Origin: Mortierella sp. BCC40632 | Taxonomy: Eukaryota; Mortierellomycota; Mortierellomycetes; Mortierellales; Mortierellaceae | Direction of reading: 5' to 3' | DNA length: 64,000 nucleotides | NCBI GenBank assembly: GCA_011634665.1 | Contig: WAEK01000003.1 | Coordinates: 1,954,001 to 2,018,000 of the forward strand | Shown here: one piece after another, positions 48,316-60,537 of the stretch | How the letters are laid out: every line of letters begins with the position of its first letter | Position numbering within the stretch: position 1 is the first letter of the stretch | Translations under genes and position numbers: made by a program | Notes under the pieces: generated by a model | What the model saw: the letters and a program-made list of their open reading frames with translations, nothing else | Told to the model about the DNA's origin: nothing | Databases searched by the model: none

Positions 48316-49815
48316 AAGCGATAATACTTGTAAAAAAAAAAAAATAGACTTGTAGAAAGGATAAACGAAATTAGACTCAGACTTGACAACGATGCCTAGG
48401 GTTGCAATGGGAAAGACAAGTATTACAAGGCGCTGTTGTTTCTATGCCATGCACCCTACTCTCGAGCTGTAGATATAGTGGCGGGTCTGTGGAAGGGTCA
48501 TCTTTGTAGGACATTACCAATTGATGACTGGACCCTGGTCTGATATGTTCAGCCTTGCATGGCTCCATAACAAGATACTACAAAGGAATGACTCCTAATT
48601 TTTATTTTTTTTGTTCGCCTGTTTGGTCATATTCCCAAGCCAGTATTACACCGGAACCACTAATGGCATTCAAGGACAGGCGTTTTTTCCGGATATTGCG
48701 AGGGTGGAATATGACTTTGGCAAATGCGAGGGTGCCCTTGTTTTTTCTTGTTCCTGTATTATTCTTTAATCGATCAAAGGGCCTTCCTCTTTCAACCTGG
48801 CGTCACCCCCGTCCATTCTGGATTGGTGTTTGCGCCGGAACCGAATATTGAGATCTTGATGGACATACCTTTTCTTATGTTTCTATGATTGGAGTCGTCA
48901 TTGGCAATCGAGGCTGACCCTGACTTGTACAAGGAAAAGAAAAAGAGATGCGGCATAGTAGACTAGGGCGGCGGGCATCTCCGAGGCACGCATCCCTTTC
49001 TCCTCGCCATTGGCAACACCGGAATATATAGCGGAAAGAGACCGACTCAGGAGTGGGGCGTTGCTCACTGGTTCACTTGTCGCGTCTGAAGCGAGGTGGA
49101 CCGTGCCCGAGGCACAGGACGCGTTGTTGCGCGTTTTTTTTTTACTCGAAGAGTTGAATGACGAAATGGAAGGATGTGCAGGATGGGGCCATCCTCTGCC
49201 TCGCATTCTCTTTTGACACGGCATCCTCCATCCTCCATGCTTCATTCCCCCACCCCCTCCTCTTCCCTTCCCTTTATTTTATTTTGTTTTTTTTTGGGCA
49301 CACCTGACTCTCCTACCTCGTCGTTCCTCTCTCGCCCCTCGTCTTCGTCTCCTTCGTCTATCACCTCCTTGAACGATATGGTGCGCGCACTTGTCCGAGA
49401 GAAGCCAGCTCGAGCTCCGGAGGCTGATCAGCTTTTTCTCTTTTTTCTCCCTCCATTGTTAGTCCGTCTGCATCTTCTCGGCTTGCCATGAGATTGTCCT
49501 GACTCCATCATTCCATTTGCCTGTCTCCGAACAGATGGGAGATGGAACACGAAACGAATTCCAAAAGAAGTACAATTGCAACATGGGCTGATCCATCCGT
49601 GCTGTGACACGACATAATAAGGTCTATCCTTGTCTGTTTGTGCAAGCTCATCAATGCTGGTCTTTGCACGCTGCCGCTCAACTAGAGCGACTTTTTTTTT
49701 TTTTTTTTTTTTTTTTGTTTTTGCTTGCCTTCCTTTTGTCGTTCTCTCCTTCTTCTTCCTCTTTGTTCTCCTTACTCCCCTCGGCCCCTCTCCTGTCTCC
49801 TCTCTCGCTTCAATG

Positions 49816-49861
<46 letters not shown>

Positions 49862-50217
49862 ATTCTCTCTTTCTTTCTCTTTCACTTTTTTTTTTCTCGA
49901 CTCTACTCTCTCTCTTTCACTTCAACTTCCCGTTCCACCCACGTCTCCTCTTTCGCTCTACCGCCCCGTTTTTCTCTGGTTATCACAGCTAATGCTCGCT
50001 GTCGCTACCGTCAACCGTCTCCGCCTCCTCTTGCTCGCCCCTTCTCTTCATCTCTCCCCACTCCTTTTTCGCCTGAAAGCTCACATATTCCAGACGCACT
50101 CACGCACGCGTGCTCGACCTAAAAAAAGGCCGCAGGCTATCAAGCACAACAGGGCGATGTCAATGCAGATCGACCGGGTACAACGCACAGTAATCTCTTT
50201 ATCTCTCTCTCTCTTTT

Positions 50218-50263
<46 letters not shown>

Positions 50264-51007
50264 AAATTCGCACCGCAACTGTGCCTGCTTGGTTATTCAT
50301 GGAGTAACCCTTCTCTAACTCCAGGTCATCTCCAATTCACCCCCTCGCTCCCGTGTGCGCATCTTCTCTCTTTCATCGTCTGTACGCCAATCCTTACCTC
50401 ACAGGCCTGAAGTTCCTCAATGCACACGCATCTCTGACCTCGCCACCTCTCTTGTCCAAAAGAGTCCCTACAGCCACGTCCCCGGCAACGCACACCCGCA
50501 TCTTTGTCACCAACACAACCTTTCCTGCACTTCTGGTTTATCGTGAGACAGTACCCTTCATTGGATTCAACAACAGCTCCTGCCTCGGCCTGACCAATAC
50601 TGAAAAAGTTCGGACCACCGACCACACCTTTCGTCATCAGCCTTGCAGACCACCTTGGTGTTCCACACTGCTAGTCCCAACCCTACCCTTCTCCTTCGCC
50701 CTTGCTCTCCTCTGCTCTCCTCAGTTCTACACTACTCTTTTGGGCTTGACCGTTACGTAGGCAGTCGTTATCTTTCCTCCTGAAAGATTCTGAACTGGGC
50801 GCTGCGAGCGAGATCCCTTGAGTTTGCTTCTGAGATCACCTTTCACGAGCCAACTCTCTAGAATCGCCCTTCCCCTGGTCGACAGAAAAGCTGATCGATT
50901 GTGGCCTGAACCGGTCTAAAAGTCTCCTTACTTTCCGACTCCTCTATCAGGAACTGCAGACTACAAAAAAAAAAAAAAAAAAAAAAAAAAAGTGAGAGAG
51001 ACGTCTC
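48316..51007. other. 2.7 kb intergenic, microsatellite-rich
   Basis: The first part is the 3' flank of the helicase gene. From 49680 on there is a T-tract (about 49691-49716), (CT)n at about 49815-49860 and 50215-50260, and long CT-rich sequence, which together look like the far promoter and leader of the ankyrin gene. A 27-nt poly-A at 50964-50990 lies just before the ankyrin ATG. Open frames here are Ser/Leu/Phe artefacts of the repeats. Confidence 0.5.
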
Positions 51008-54000
51008 ATGAGTGCCATCACTTCTCCATACCATCTCTCTGCATTGAACAGCAGCAGCACGTCCCTGCCAATGGGTTTTGACGATGACGAGGCATTCAAG
51101 GAATTCAAGCTAACGTTTCCTTCAGGAACATCGTTGACTGTGCCCGAAAATGACCTTCCTGTAAAAACGCTTCGGTCTTCCAAGAAACGAGGAGTTGTTC
51201 ATCGGCACTCGTCTGGATCCTTTCCGGATGCGAACCATCTTAATACAGTAGAGTCCGTTGTTTTCCAAAAGCCTTTTGGACGGAAGAGTTCACTACCGCA
51301 GGAATCAATCACTCCGGATGCGGGGAGTGTATTCTCGTCCGTACAGAGTGAGCATGGATCTGTTGGACGGTCTAGATCTACTGGTTTGACTAGATTGAAT
51401 CGATCTTCAACCATTACAACTTCGTCGTCTTCCTCATCATCATCGACGACACTTGTTGCTGGATCCAGGCCGGGATCGATCCCACAGGAACCGGTGACCA
51501 CCGCGCGTAATAATAGGATAACACTAGCTGAATTTCGGCTCAATGATATCTACCCCGCCAGACAACGACGTCTCCTCGCGGCGCTACACCGGATGGATGA
51601 ACGATTAAAAAGGGAGGGCGTTGTTAGGAAACTGAGCAAGGAACAGCTCAAAGGAAAGCCAGTAAAAAAAAAAAAAAAAAAAAAAAAAGAGGGAGAAAAG
51701 AGAAAAGGACGTGTATCATTTCTGGATAGTTGTATCTTGGAAAGGACGCATAAGGATGTTCGAATAACTGAGCATTGCCCTGTTGGACTTTTTTAGACAA
51801 GGACGTTTTGAAGCCAGATCGAAAGTCGCTCAATAGAGAGCACGTCAAGAGAAACTCTCAGGTTGGTTTTATAACCCCAAAAATCCCAATATTTCTCAGG
51901 ACGAAAAAGCTCAAAAAGACTCGACCAGGTAATAATAGGACAAACTGGACTGAACGGACAAAAATATTCGGGGAAAAAAGAAAAAAAAAAAAAAAAAAAA
52001 AAAATATCTATGCACAGTCTAGGCCCACATTCATGCCAGTGAATTTTTTTCTCTCTTTGTCACAGAAGCAGGATAGAAGAATCTCTCTGCTAATATGCAG
52101 CTGCGGGAATATTTTTTTTTCCTCCCACTTTTTAGTGATCCTGCATAATGTGGAAATGGCGATAAGGGACCGAAGACCTGATCTTGCTCTCCAATACCTA
52201 GGGTTGTTGCCCCCAGGTGCTCTGAAGAAGAAGAAGATGCGTTCTCATCCGGACCTAAACCATTGCATGCTCCTAGCCTTGGTGTATCGTATGGAAAGAG
52301 TGGCGATCGAACTAGTTGAGCGTGGATTTCCCGCTGATTGTAATAGTCCTATTCTCAGGAATACTAAGGAGGATGTTCGGACCAAGGCTGGAAAGAAAAA
52401 GACGCGTTCGTTTGAATACCCAAGTTACTTTATTGTTGCAGTGGGTCTTGGTATGGGTAATCTGGTTCGAGCGATGATCAAGGTAAAGTGGGAGGGGGGA
52501 GAGATCCTTTCTTTGTTTTCTGGTCAGTGCAAAAAAAAAAAAAAAAAAAAAAAGTGATTGACAATAGGTGCCATATCTAATGAAGAACTGGATTTTCTGA
52601 CCATTTCTATCGAGTAGAGTGCGAATTTAAATCAGGCATGGTGCGGATTGACGCCTTTAATTCTCGCTACGACCCTCGACCAGAGTACTAGTGCATCTTG
52701 TCCAGCCCCTACACTGCCTCCAGCAAAACTAGCACGAATTGTAGCTAAATCAGAGCATATTCATCTTGACCTCGGTTCTCAGACGCTTGTGGATCAACTC
52801 CCTTCATCGTTTAATAGACCGCCGATATCTCATCCACCACCAGAGAGTCTGTCTATGGACTTGCCAAAATCCAGTCCGAATAGTATTGTCACGACATTGC
52901 TTGAGCATGGAGCGGACCCTACCCATTCGGTCACATTGCAACAGTACCTCTGGGCGAGCCGACTAAAAACAATGGGCGTTAAACGACCTACCCGACGTCG
53001 TAACCCTGCTAATCCACCTAGTATCATTATCGCTACGAATGCCACAGGCGCCTCCACCCCACGCAGTAGCTTGTACGTCGAGAGTCCCATCGAGTATACT
53101 CCCAGGGCTAGGCAATCAGAAAATGCGAGGTTCTCTGGTCAAAGCTTCTTAGAGCCAAAAGTTCCCAAGGCAGCACGAATCCTCGGAGCACATTCATTAG
53201 GAGGCAACAGTCACAAGCGATTCTCACCCGAGATGCAGACCTTTTGGACTGGAAAGACGATCCAACCTGTCGAAGTGGCGTTGGCATCGGGGAATGTGGA
53301 CTGTGCAAGGACAATTCTCCAACGACTTGGGCCCGAATCACTCAAGTCGGCTTCATTCGGTTTACTTCTTCAGCAGGATGTGATGATGACGCTTTCGATG
53401 GCCAAGTTGGGCTGCTCGGTCTCACAACGAGATATCCACGGGAGTACACCTCTTCACCTGGCGGCTCGATATGGTGATGTAGAAATGGTCCGAGTGTTGT
53501 TGCATCTTGGGAGTGATACGAATTGTCATGGTGAACGGATGTGGACCCCTTTGCACGAGTCGTTTCATCAAAACCATGCTGGAGTCTCAGCCTTGTTAAT
53601 AGCTTCAGGCGCAAATCCAGAAGCCAAGGATACAGCGGGCGAAACTCCTGAAGACATTGGACGCAGACGTGGACTCGGAGACGCAGAAATCATGGAACAT
53701 TTGGGTAAGGTCATTATTAGTTTATTAGGAGCCAATCCTACAACATGTATTGATTGTTACCTGAAAGACTGACAAAGGAATGTATCCTCTGGGCCAATCA
53801 TAGACACTAGCAAAGTTCGAGGAAACAATACTATTCGTACCTACCCAATCGTCAACCGAGGAGTGCATGCCAACAACCCTGCTCAGTCAACAGCGGCTAT
53901 GTCCTTTAGGAATGGAATGATCTTTGGCCGCAGTAGTAACGATAACATGCTCTCCTCTGGAGGACTCAGGTCAATTATGTTGCTGGGGAGTGAACGGAAA

Positions 54001-54378
54001 TCAAGTCTGGACTTGACCAGACTTTCGAATCGATTCTCGGCCTCGACAGAGAGTCTCGTTGATAGTGGAAGCGAAGGGTCGTTGACAACAATTTGTTCAA
54101 CAAGTTCAAGTTCGATCTCATCCTTGGCGACCTCAGCCTCTCTGACCGCGATCCCACGAACTGTAATGGCGGGACATGGAAGGGTGTGTAGTTTCGACTC
54201 TGAATCGACCACTCTGTCGGCCGTGTCACTGGAAAGCTCGACACCATTAGTCACAACAACGACCACGCCGTCATCACCATTGTCTTTGTCCTCGAACTTT
54301 GGTGGCACTACGACAGGTGTAATTGGTACGCCAGAGAAGCGGAGAGTTAGAGGATTTTTGAAGAGCATTTTCACTTAA
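51008..54378 (+). CDS. ankyrin-repeat protein, function unknown
   Basis: Confident exons: 51008-51661, 52136-52482, 52618-53704 and 53804-54378; a short exon at about 51802-51861 (DVLKPDRKSLNREH) probably belongs as well. Exon linkage between 51861 and 52136 is unresolved: the acceptor at 52135 needs a phase-1 donor that I could not find. The product is about 900 aa. The N-terminus is Ser/Thr-rich and polar, with a basic helix ITLAEFRLNDIYPARQRRLL. Two clear ankyrin repeats lie near the middle (DIHGSTPLHLAARYGDVEMV and RMWTPLHESFHQNHAG), with a third degenerate unit (DTAGETPEDIGRRRG). More distant repeats likely occupy the 52136 exon. The C-terminus is Ser/Thr-rich and disordered. No catalytic domain or membrane segment is seen. 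A protein-binding scaffold is the only safe inference. Confidence 0.72.
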
Positions 54379-55354
54379 AAGGTTCCGATTAGTAGTAGGC
54401 CAAAATCTAATACATGCATTTACACCAATTGAGCTGTCTATCGTTGACTCTTTAGTAGAACAGGTGGATAGGTTCAATGTATAGAGAGGTATAGTTTCTC
54501 TGGATTAGACAGTGTTCCCCGAGATTTAATCTATGGAGTTAGTAGAGCGTTTTTCATCAGAACTTTAGATGTCAATGATCCTTGTCAAGCCAGAGATTAG
54601 CAAAGGAGATATTCAGAACAGCCCTGGCTAAACTTTGAGAATAGGGTGCTTGGTAGGTTTCTATGTTTGATAGTAAAAGCTCATGAATACTCTTTGGAAA
54701 TGATCTCTTTTCACCTCATTCGAATTGCTTTGTTGACATCTTTACCATGATCTTCAGTCAGGAGTCTGTTCTGTTGACGAGGCTCTTGATCTGCCTATGG
54801 TATCGCAAATTTGTAGGTCTGGATGGCACTCTCCTTCCATTCCAAGGAGACTTCAGGTAGCGAAGATCAAGAAGAGCTGAGATGTCGGCTTAGGAAGCCT
54901 AGGCCAGGGAACGCAGTTGGCCAGGTCCTGTTGACTATCTCTACCCAAAGAACGGAAGGGACATACTGCACTCCCTGGGATTTTTCATGCAGGGTGAACT
55001 GGTTTAGGAGAGAGAATGACTAAAAAAAAAAAAAAAAAGTCACTGCTGGCAAGAAGGCTTCCCCACTCCCTCTTGGATGGACTGGATCCTCTCTTTCAAG
55101 TCCAAGTTCAAGGAGGGAGGGAGAGGAGGGGCAAGTTGGCCCTGCATCCAGCAAGTACGCTCGTTTTCCTTTGCCGGCTTCCTCCCTCATCCGTACTTTC
55201 CTTTTGCCTTTTTTTTTTCCTTTTCTTCAGTCTCTTCTTTCCATTTCCTTCTCTCTCTTTACTTCTGCTTGCCAACTCTCTCTCTCCACAGACATTAAAC
55301 ATCACCTCACTCTTCTCCCTCCTATCCCCGCCTGACCCAGCATATTGTCCAGCA
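54379..55354. other. intergenic, leader of next gene
   Basis: No gene seen. An 18-nt A-run occurs at about 55021, and the last 150 bp are CT-rich leader before the ATG at 55355. Confidence 0.45.
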
Positions 55355-56778
55355 ATGACAACTCTAATTCAGCGAATCCGGAACAAGCTTGACGGGATGC
55401 TCATTAAGTCGGTGGACATGTCCTGTTTTGAGATCAACTTTGCTCAGAACTTACCAATTGAGGATGAAAAACTGGTCGAAAAGGGTACTGTCCGGAGCGC
55501 GATTTCTGCCAAATCTACAATCGTTGTCCTACCATTTAAACTACCTATTGTCAAGATGAAAGCAAGTCGGTTTAAGGTAAACGGAAAACCTTTTGATAAA
55601 ATCTGCAAAGGGCTCAGTAGAGAATTTCTAAGTGCCTATGACTACAGACGCACTTTTTTTTTTTTTAGTCTTAACTTAGTTTTTATTTGGTTACTGAGCG
55701 TCTCTTGCTTTGTGTCTTTTTCTCGTTTTTAGGGCAATGTCTATGTAAGTGCCAAGTTTAGAGTGTTCTTTCTTCATTCCCAGTTTGATCATGCAGGCAC
55801 TTAGTAGTGAACGAAAAGTCTATCCCAACATCTGTTACTGAACCTCTCTTTCCCCCTCCTCCCTCATTCCCTCTCCTCCCCTCTCCTAAAAACAAAAACT
55901 AGTACAATGACAAACATGCTCAGTATATTGAAACAGCATTTTCACCAACTTCGAACAAAGGAAGTGTACTGACCACTTCGATCGAATCCGGCTTTACAGA
56001 GTATTACCCATCGACCCTAGGGGACTACATCAATTATGTCCGTTGTGTGATCCGAGAAGAAAAGGTCATCATCAATCTCAGGGCATCCTCAGATATGACC
56101 TTTGATTTCGGTGTGCTTGGAGTCCATACTATCAAGAATATCCCTTTCTCGAGTAATCTCACTCTGTATGGCCTCAACTCCTTTCCAAGTGTCCGCTGGG
56201 GTGAATTGCAGGAAACGACTCAAATGGATAGGGTGGTGTCGAATTTGTCATCTTTGGACTCGTCTTTGACCGACTCAGTCGATGTTAAAAATGATGGGAC
56301 TCAGGAGGGTGCTGTCGAGACCACGTCCAGTAGCCACATCCTCACCCTTTCTGGATCCTGCTTTGTCACGAACACCAGCAATATTGCTCCTGTTCTGGGA
56401 GATGTTATTCTCGAGATGTGGACTCGAAAGGTAACAACAGCATCGACAACATCAGCGGCAACGACATCCGAGAATTCGCAGAGGCAACTGCCTCCATTTT
56501 CAGATATGGAAAAGATAGGCACAGTCTTCTGGTGTAATGTCAAATTGGGAATGGGTGAGAATGAACTGAAGGGTTCTCGGATGGATTTTGATACAAGTAT
56601 TCCTGCAAGTCGACAGTTTCTCAACAACCTGGCCAAGAATGAGCAGACTGTATATATTTTAGGGACAGAAAAGAGTTCCCCTATTCATCTTCTATCAGCT
56701 TCAATTGATGGTTTGAAGTCCTCGATGCAAGTGCCTCAGCTTGTTTGTTCTCTGGCAGAGACATCTGGAGAGCATTAA
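55355..56778 (+). CDS. uncharacterised fungal protein, possibly DUF3712/LEA2-like beta-sandwich
   Basis: I do not recognise a named family with confidence. Three exons, 55355-55576, a 12-nt microexon 55733-55744 and 55903-56778, give 369 aa. There is no signal peptide or membrane helix. The N-terminal half alternates hydrophobic strands (FEINFAQNLP, STIVVLPFKLPIVKM, VIINLRASSDMTFDFGVLGVHTIKNI) in a pattern like the LEA type 2 / DUF3712 beta-sandwich of fungal proteins, including a Phe/Gly-rich loop and a repeated 'conserved strand, then polar' layout. The middle (about residues 200-270) is Ser/Thr/Asp-rich and probably disordered. A second strand-rich block follows (HILTLSGSCFVTNTSN). The family suggestion is inference from pattern only. 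The gene follows the ankyrin gene in tandem. Confidence 0.7.
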
Positions 56779-56973
56779 GAAGCGTAGTTACACTTACTAC
56801 CCTTTGTAGAGGTGGAGGAGGTCCATTCATATTCTAGAGACCAGAGTCTCGGCCTTTCCAAGTCAGCTGTTGTTGCGCGCATCGAGGAGAGAAGACAAAG
56901 GAAGTGGGAAAAAAGATAATCGGGCTCCACCATTGACAATGCTGTTCAGGAAGATCCGGTATTGGACTTATTT

Positions 56974-57010
<37 letters not shown>

Positions 57011-58914
57011 TTTACTAGTTGAGTAAAGTTATGCAGACCAAGCAGGGCTTTACTGTTTGTTTATTTGCATGATACAAGGGCAAAAAGAAAAGAAAATAGG
57101 GTGGTGTACTTCGACATAACTGGCCAGAAGGGCGAACAATGATCCTGAGCTATCTCTTTGGTCCAAACCCAAGCCCACTCCCAAGTCCAAGTGGGCTGAG
57201 CTGGATTCAATTTCTACCAATTACTGCGGGGTGCCAGTAGTACAAATGGTAGATGGGCACTAGGGCAAATCCACTTTTGAAAAAAAAATAGCCTCGACGC
57301 TTGCCCCTCATTTAGCAGAACCTGTGAATCTAGATGATTCTGTCGTCCAGCGGGATCCCAAGAAGACACGGGGCGTTTTCGGTAGGTTAGAAGACCAATC
57401 GTCGATCAAAAGACACAGCACAGTTAGACTATAGTAGAACTCTATTCAAAGTTCACGACGCGTTGCCATAAGGTTTACAAAAAAGCGCGACATTTTTTTT
57501 TTTTTTTTTTTTTGCGCGCTTACTGGCCCTGCTTGCCTTCCCACACTTTTCAAGCAAAGCTTGCTAGCGCCAAGTTCTTTTGGAAAAGGGTTATTCTGCC
57601 TTTGCGGCCCTATGCCAATTGACCCCTTTTGATGATTTGACGGAATAAACACATGAACAACGGCCAAGCCCAAGCCCAGTGAGCTATTGACCTGTAACAG
57701 AAGGAGGGCGCCATAGGTCAAGCAGTAACGAAATAAGACATGTGTGAGTGAGAGAGAGTCCATCTCAATTGGTTTGCCCTTTCTTCGAAGACGCGGCCTC
57801 TACCGTGGGACGCCTGCATGTCAAACATTTTCACCTCTCGACCCATCGCCACATCTCGATAGGGCTCGACAATGTGAGAGAAAAAAAATGGCCAGAGGAG
57901 GCCTAAGATTCTATGGAGTACCGCACTCGTTGCTTGAAGACAAAGAAAGAAAAAAAAACACAAGGCGGGCAGAGGAGCGTCGTACTAATGTGGTTCAACT
58001 TTTACCGTCGCCTTTGTTATGCCGCGCAATTGCTTCTTGTTAATGAATTTGTTGTCTGGTTGGCCAATCGGTGTATCACCTGGCCAGTTGTTTGGTAGGT
58101 CAAGACATTGTGACAATCGACTCGAGTAGCATACCCGAGCCTCTAGAAATAGAGGATTGAGTATCGGCATGACGGGTCCTATTTGGTTTCTATGCTGCAG
58201 ACGTTTTTGACGCAGTGTAATCATACAACTGTTCAAATCTCCGCTCAATATACCGTGCGTGTGGTTCCTGTACTTCTTTCCCCTTTTCATCCCTCCTTCC
58301 CTCGCCTGTTTTTTCATGCAAACGGGTCTTCATAGATGACTCGGGCCTTTCTTCACGAGCAGGACTGTAGTTCATGCAACTGTAGGCTGAACAATGAGCC
58401 CACTGATGGAGCAAATTCACGATTTCCCACGAAACTCCAGGAAGTCTTGCGCTCACTGTTCACTGAGGACTTTTCACTCGCCAGTAGCTGACGTCGACTT
58501 GGAAGGGGGCTTCGCGGCGCAAGACTTTTTTTTTTCTCCTCGGGCCTTTCTAATGTTCTCACCAGTGAGGCTCGAGCGTAACCAAGAAAGAAAAAAAATC
58601 AGGAAATCCACACGTCAGAGTCTATTTATGCATGTGGTCCATTTTCCATCAAAAATGCAAATCGTCTAGGTCGTTGCTATCAACAGACCGCCTAGTCCCA
58701 GGCTTGGCCAATGCTCCCTCTCGCTTTCGCAGCAGTTACTGCTTGATTGGCTCGAGGCCCATATTTCGTCTAGAGAGTATAAAAGCTAGCTCCATCCGTC
58801 GCTAGCCCAGGAACAGGTTTTTTTTCCCGTCCAGGTTCCTTGAATATCTCGATTTCCTTGGCAGCTTCCACACCTATTACTACTCACCTCCCCTCCCGAA
58901 AAAAAAATCCAATC
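56779..58914. other. intergenic; oxidase promoter at right end
   Basis: Holds a 34-nt T-tract at 56976-57009 and a second T-tract at about 57493-57513. A purine/pyrimidine mix follows from 57700 to 58400. I see no exon. The last 500 bp are the promoter of the FAD oxidase. Confidence 0.5.
58590..58830 (+). promoter_or_regulatory. FAD-oxidase promoter, copy A of a duplicated promoter
   Basis: TATAAAA at 58778-58784 is 131 bp upstream of the ATG and follows CTAGAGAG. About 165 bp further upstream is CACGTCA, a bZIP-type (CRE-like) core, followed by TTTATGCATGTGGTCCA. The same elements recur in the same order at 63757-63860. Confidence 0.7.
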
Positions 58915-60537
58915 ATGAGTTCATTGCTGCTCGCAGGTTTCAAGGGCAAGGTTGTCGCCCGCGGTGACGAGGCCTATGAAGAGAGCGTTTACCAGTATGC
59001 TTTCTCTTCCTATGAAGAGAGGGTCGATCCCGCTGCTGTGATCTATGCCAACGACGACGACGATGTCTTTACCGCCATCAACTATGCCAAGAAGCAAGGT
59101 GTTGCTGTCTCAGTCCGCACTGGTGGCCATCACTACACGGCTGCCTCCTCAACCAGCGGTGAAAACATCCAGCTTGACCTCTCCACCACCTACACCGACT
59201 TTATCTGGGAGGATACCGACCACACAGTCTTGACACTCGGTATCAGTATCCCGCTCGGCAAGTTCCAGAGCAAGCTCAAGAAGAAGGGTCGCTTTATTCC
59301 CACGGGCCAGTGCAGCTATGTCCATGCGGGCGGTCACATCCAGTCAGGTGGATATGGTCAGCTCATCCGTAGCTTTGGTCTCTTTGCTGACCACGTCTTG
59401 AAGGTCCGTGTCATCACGGCTGACGGACAGGCTCGCTGGTACGACCGCAGTGTTCCTGCAGACCAGCCATTCCTCTATGCCATCCTCGGAGGAAGTCCCG
59501 GAAACTTTGGTGTTGTCACAGATGCGACTCTCAAGGTTCTCCGCGATGAGGACCACAGCAAGTCCCGTGGATTCCGAGCCATGTTCCCATACTCGAAGGA
59601 CACCCTGAAGCGCCTCTTGGATGTCATGGTTGACCAGGACGATACGGAGGATACTCCTGCCGATTATGACTACTGCATTACCGTGACAGGCGGCAGAGAA
59701 GCTGAGCACAAGCCTTCAGCTCTTGTTGTCTTTGCTCAGTGGGCCAATTTGGAGGGTCCAAACCAGCCTTATGACCCAACATTCTTCAACAAGATCCGAG
59801 AAGCCGGTGGCAGGAGCAAGATGTCGCCATACGATGGCATCTTTGTTGACGATGAGCCCGTTCCCATGTCCGAGCTGTGCTCGCACTGGCTCTTCCCTAT
59901 CTCTCGTGAGTTCCAGCTGCCTTACTATAAGCGCACTTACATGTCAAACGCGAGAGCTTCGACCCTCAAGGCGAACAAGTGGACCGAGTGGGTCTCAGGA
60001 CGTGTTGACGATATCGAGAGCAAGCATGAGTTGCTCCAGAACTTTACCTCATGCCAGTTCCAGTACTGCGGTGGTAGGCGCTCTACCTTCCGCACGGAAG
60101 GAGCCAAGAACCTTACCTCGCTCAGCTGGCGCGACTCCACCTTTGGCTGCACTCTCGATGTCTTCTACAAGGATGACCTCCTACCAAAGGCTCATGCCAA
60201 GGCGTGGGCTGAGAAGAACACTGCTGATGGCGTGGGTCACCCAGGTGCCAAGTTCTCCGTTCAAGACCGCCGTCTCCTCTGGGGTTCCTTTGACTTGGAC
60301 CTGCCAGCACATCGTGCTCAGTACTATGACCAGGAGCCAACCAAGTATAATACTCTGAGCGCACTCAAGCTTAAGGTTGATCCTGAGTTCATCTTTACCC
60401 CCAACTCGTTCTCGATCGGCCCTCTTCCCGAACGTGTTCAGCACAAAGGCCACTGTATCGGAACTGTGTTCTCATCTGCCGTCAAGAGCATGCGCGATGA
60501 GATCGCAGTCGCCAAGGGCAAGCTGGTCGAGGAGTAA
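58915..60537 (+). CDS. FAD-linked oxidase, berberine-bridge-enzyme-like (PCMH/VAO fold), probably bicovalent FAD
   Basis: Flavoprotein oxidase of the VAO/p-cresol methylhydroxylase fold; relatives oxidise sugars, alkaloids or phenolic and polyketide substrates with O2. Single exon, 540 aa. The FAD domain has VRTGGHHY, where His 72 matches the 8-alpha-histidyl attachment site, and GQCSYVHAGGHIQSGGYG, where Cys 133 matches the 6-S-cysteinyl site of bicovalent members; the 61-residue spacing fits. The C-terminal BBE box reads YNTLSALKLKVDPEFIFTPN. There is no signal peptide, unlike many secreted fungal members, so a cytosolic location is expected. It is the only intronless complete gene here and its codons end mostly in C, as in HSP70, which suggests high expression or recent acquisition. 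The ATG at 58915 is preferred over one at 58840, which lies in the leader. Substrate unknown. Confidence 0.9.
   Translation: MSSLLLAGFKGKVVARGDEAYEESVYQYAFSSYEERVDPAAVIYANDDDDVFTAINYAKKQGVAVSVRTGGHHYTAASSTSGENIQLDLSTTYTDFIWEDTDHTVLTLGISIPLGKFQSKLKKKGRFIPTGQCSYVHAGGHIQSGGYGQLIRSFGLFADHVLKVRVITADGQARWYDRSVPADQPFLYAILGGSPGNFGVVTDATLKVLRDEDHSKSRGFRAMFPYSKDTLKRLLDVMVDQDDTEDTPADYDYCITVTGGREAEHKPSALVVFAQWANLEGPNQPYDPTFFNKIREAGGRSKMSPYDGIFVDDEPVPMSELCSHWLFPISREFQLPYYKRTYMSNARASTLKANKWTEWVSGRVDDIESKHELLQNFTSCQFQYCGGRRSTFRTEGAKNLTSLSWRDSTFGCTLDVFYKDDLLPKAHAKAWAEKNTADGVGHPGAKFSVQDRRLLWGSFDLDLPAHRAQYYDQEPTKYNTLSALKLKVDPEFIFTPNSFSIGPLPERVQHKGHCIGTVFSSAVKSMRDEIAVAKGKLVEE

Noticed and set aside
49604..50318. 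Plus-strand frames rich in Ser, Leu and Phe
   Set aside because: Made of CT and T repeats in all three frames; no conserved features.
58840..58914. Upstream in-frame ATG for the FAD oxidase
   Set aside because: Lies within the CT-rich leader only about 56 nt after the TATA box; the ATG at 58915 gives the usual N-terminus of the family.
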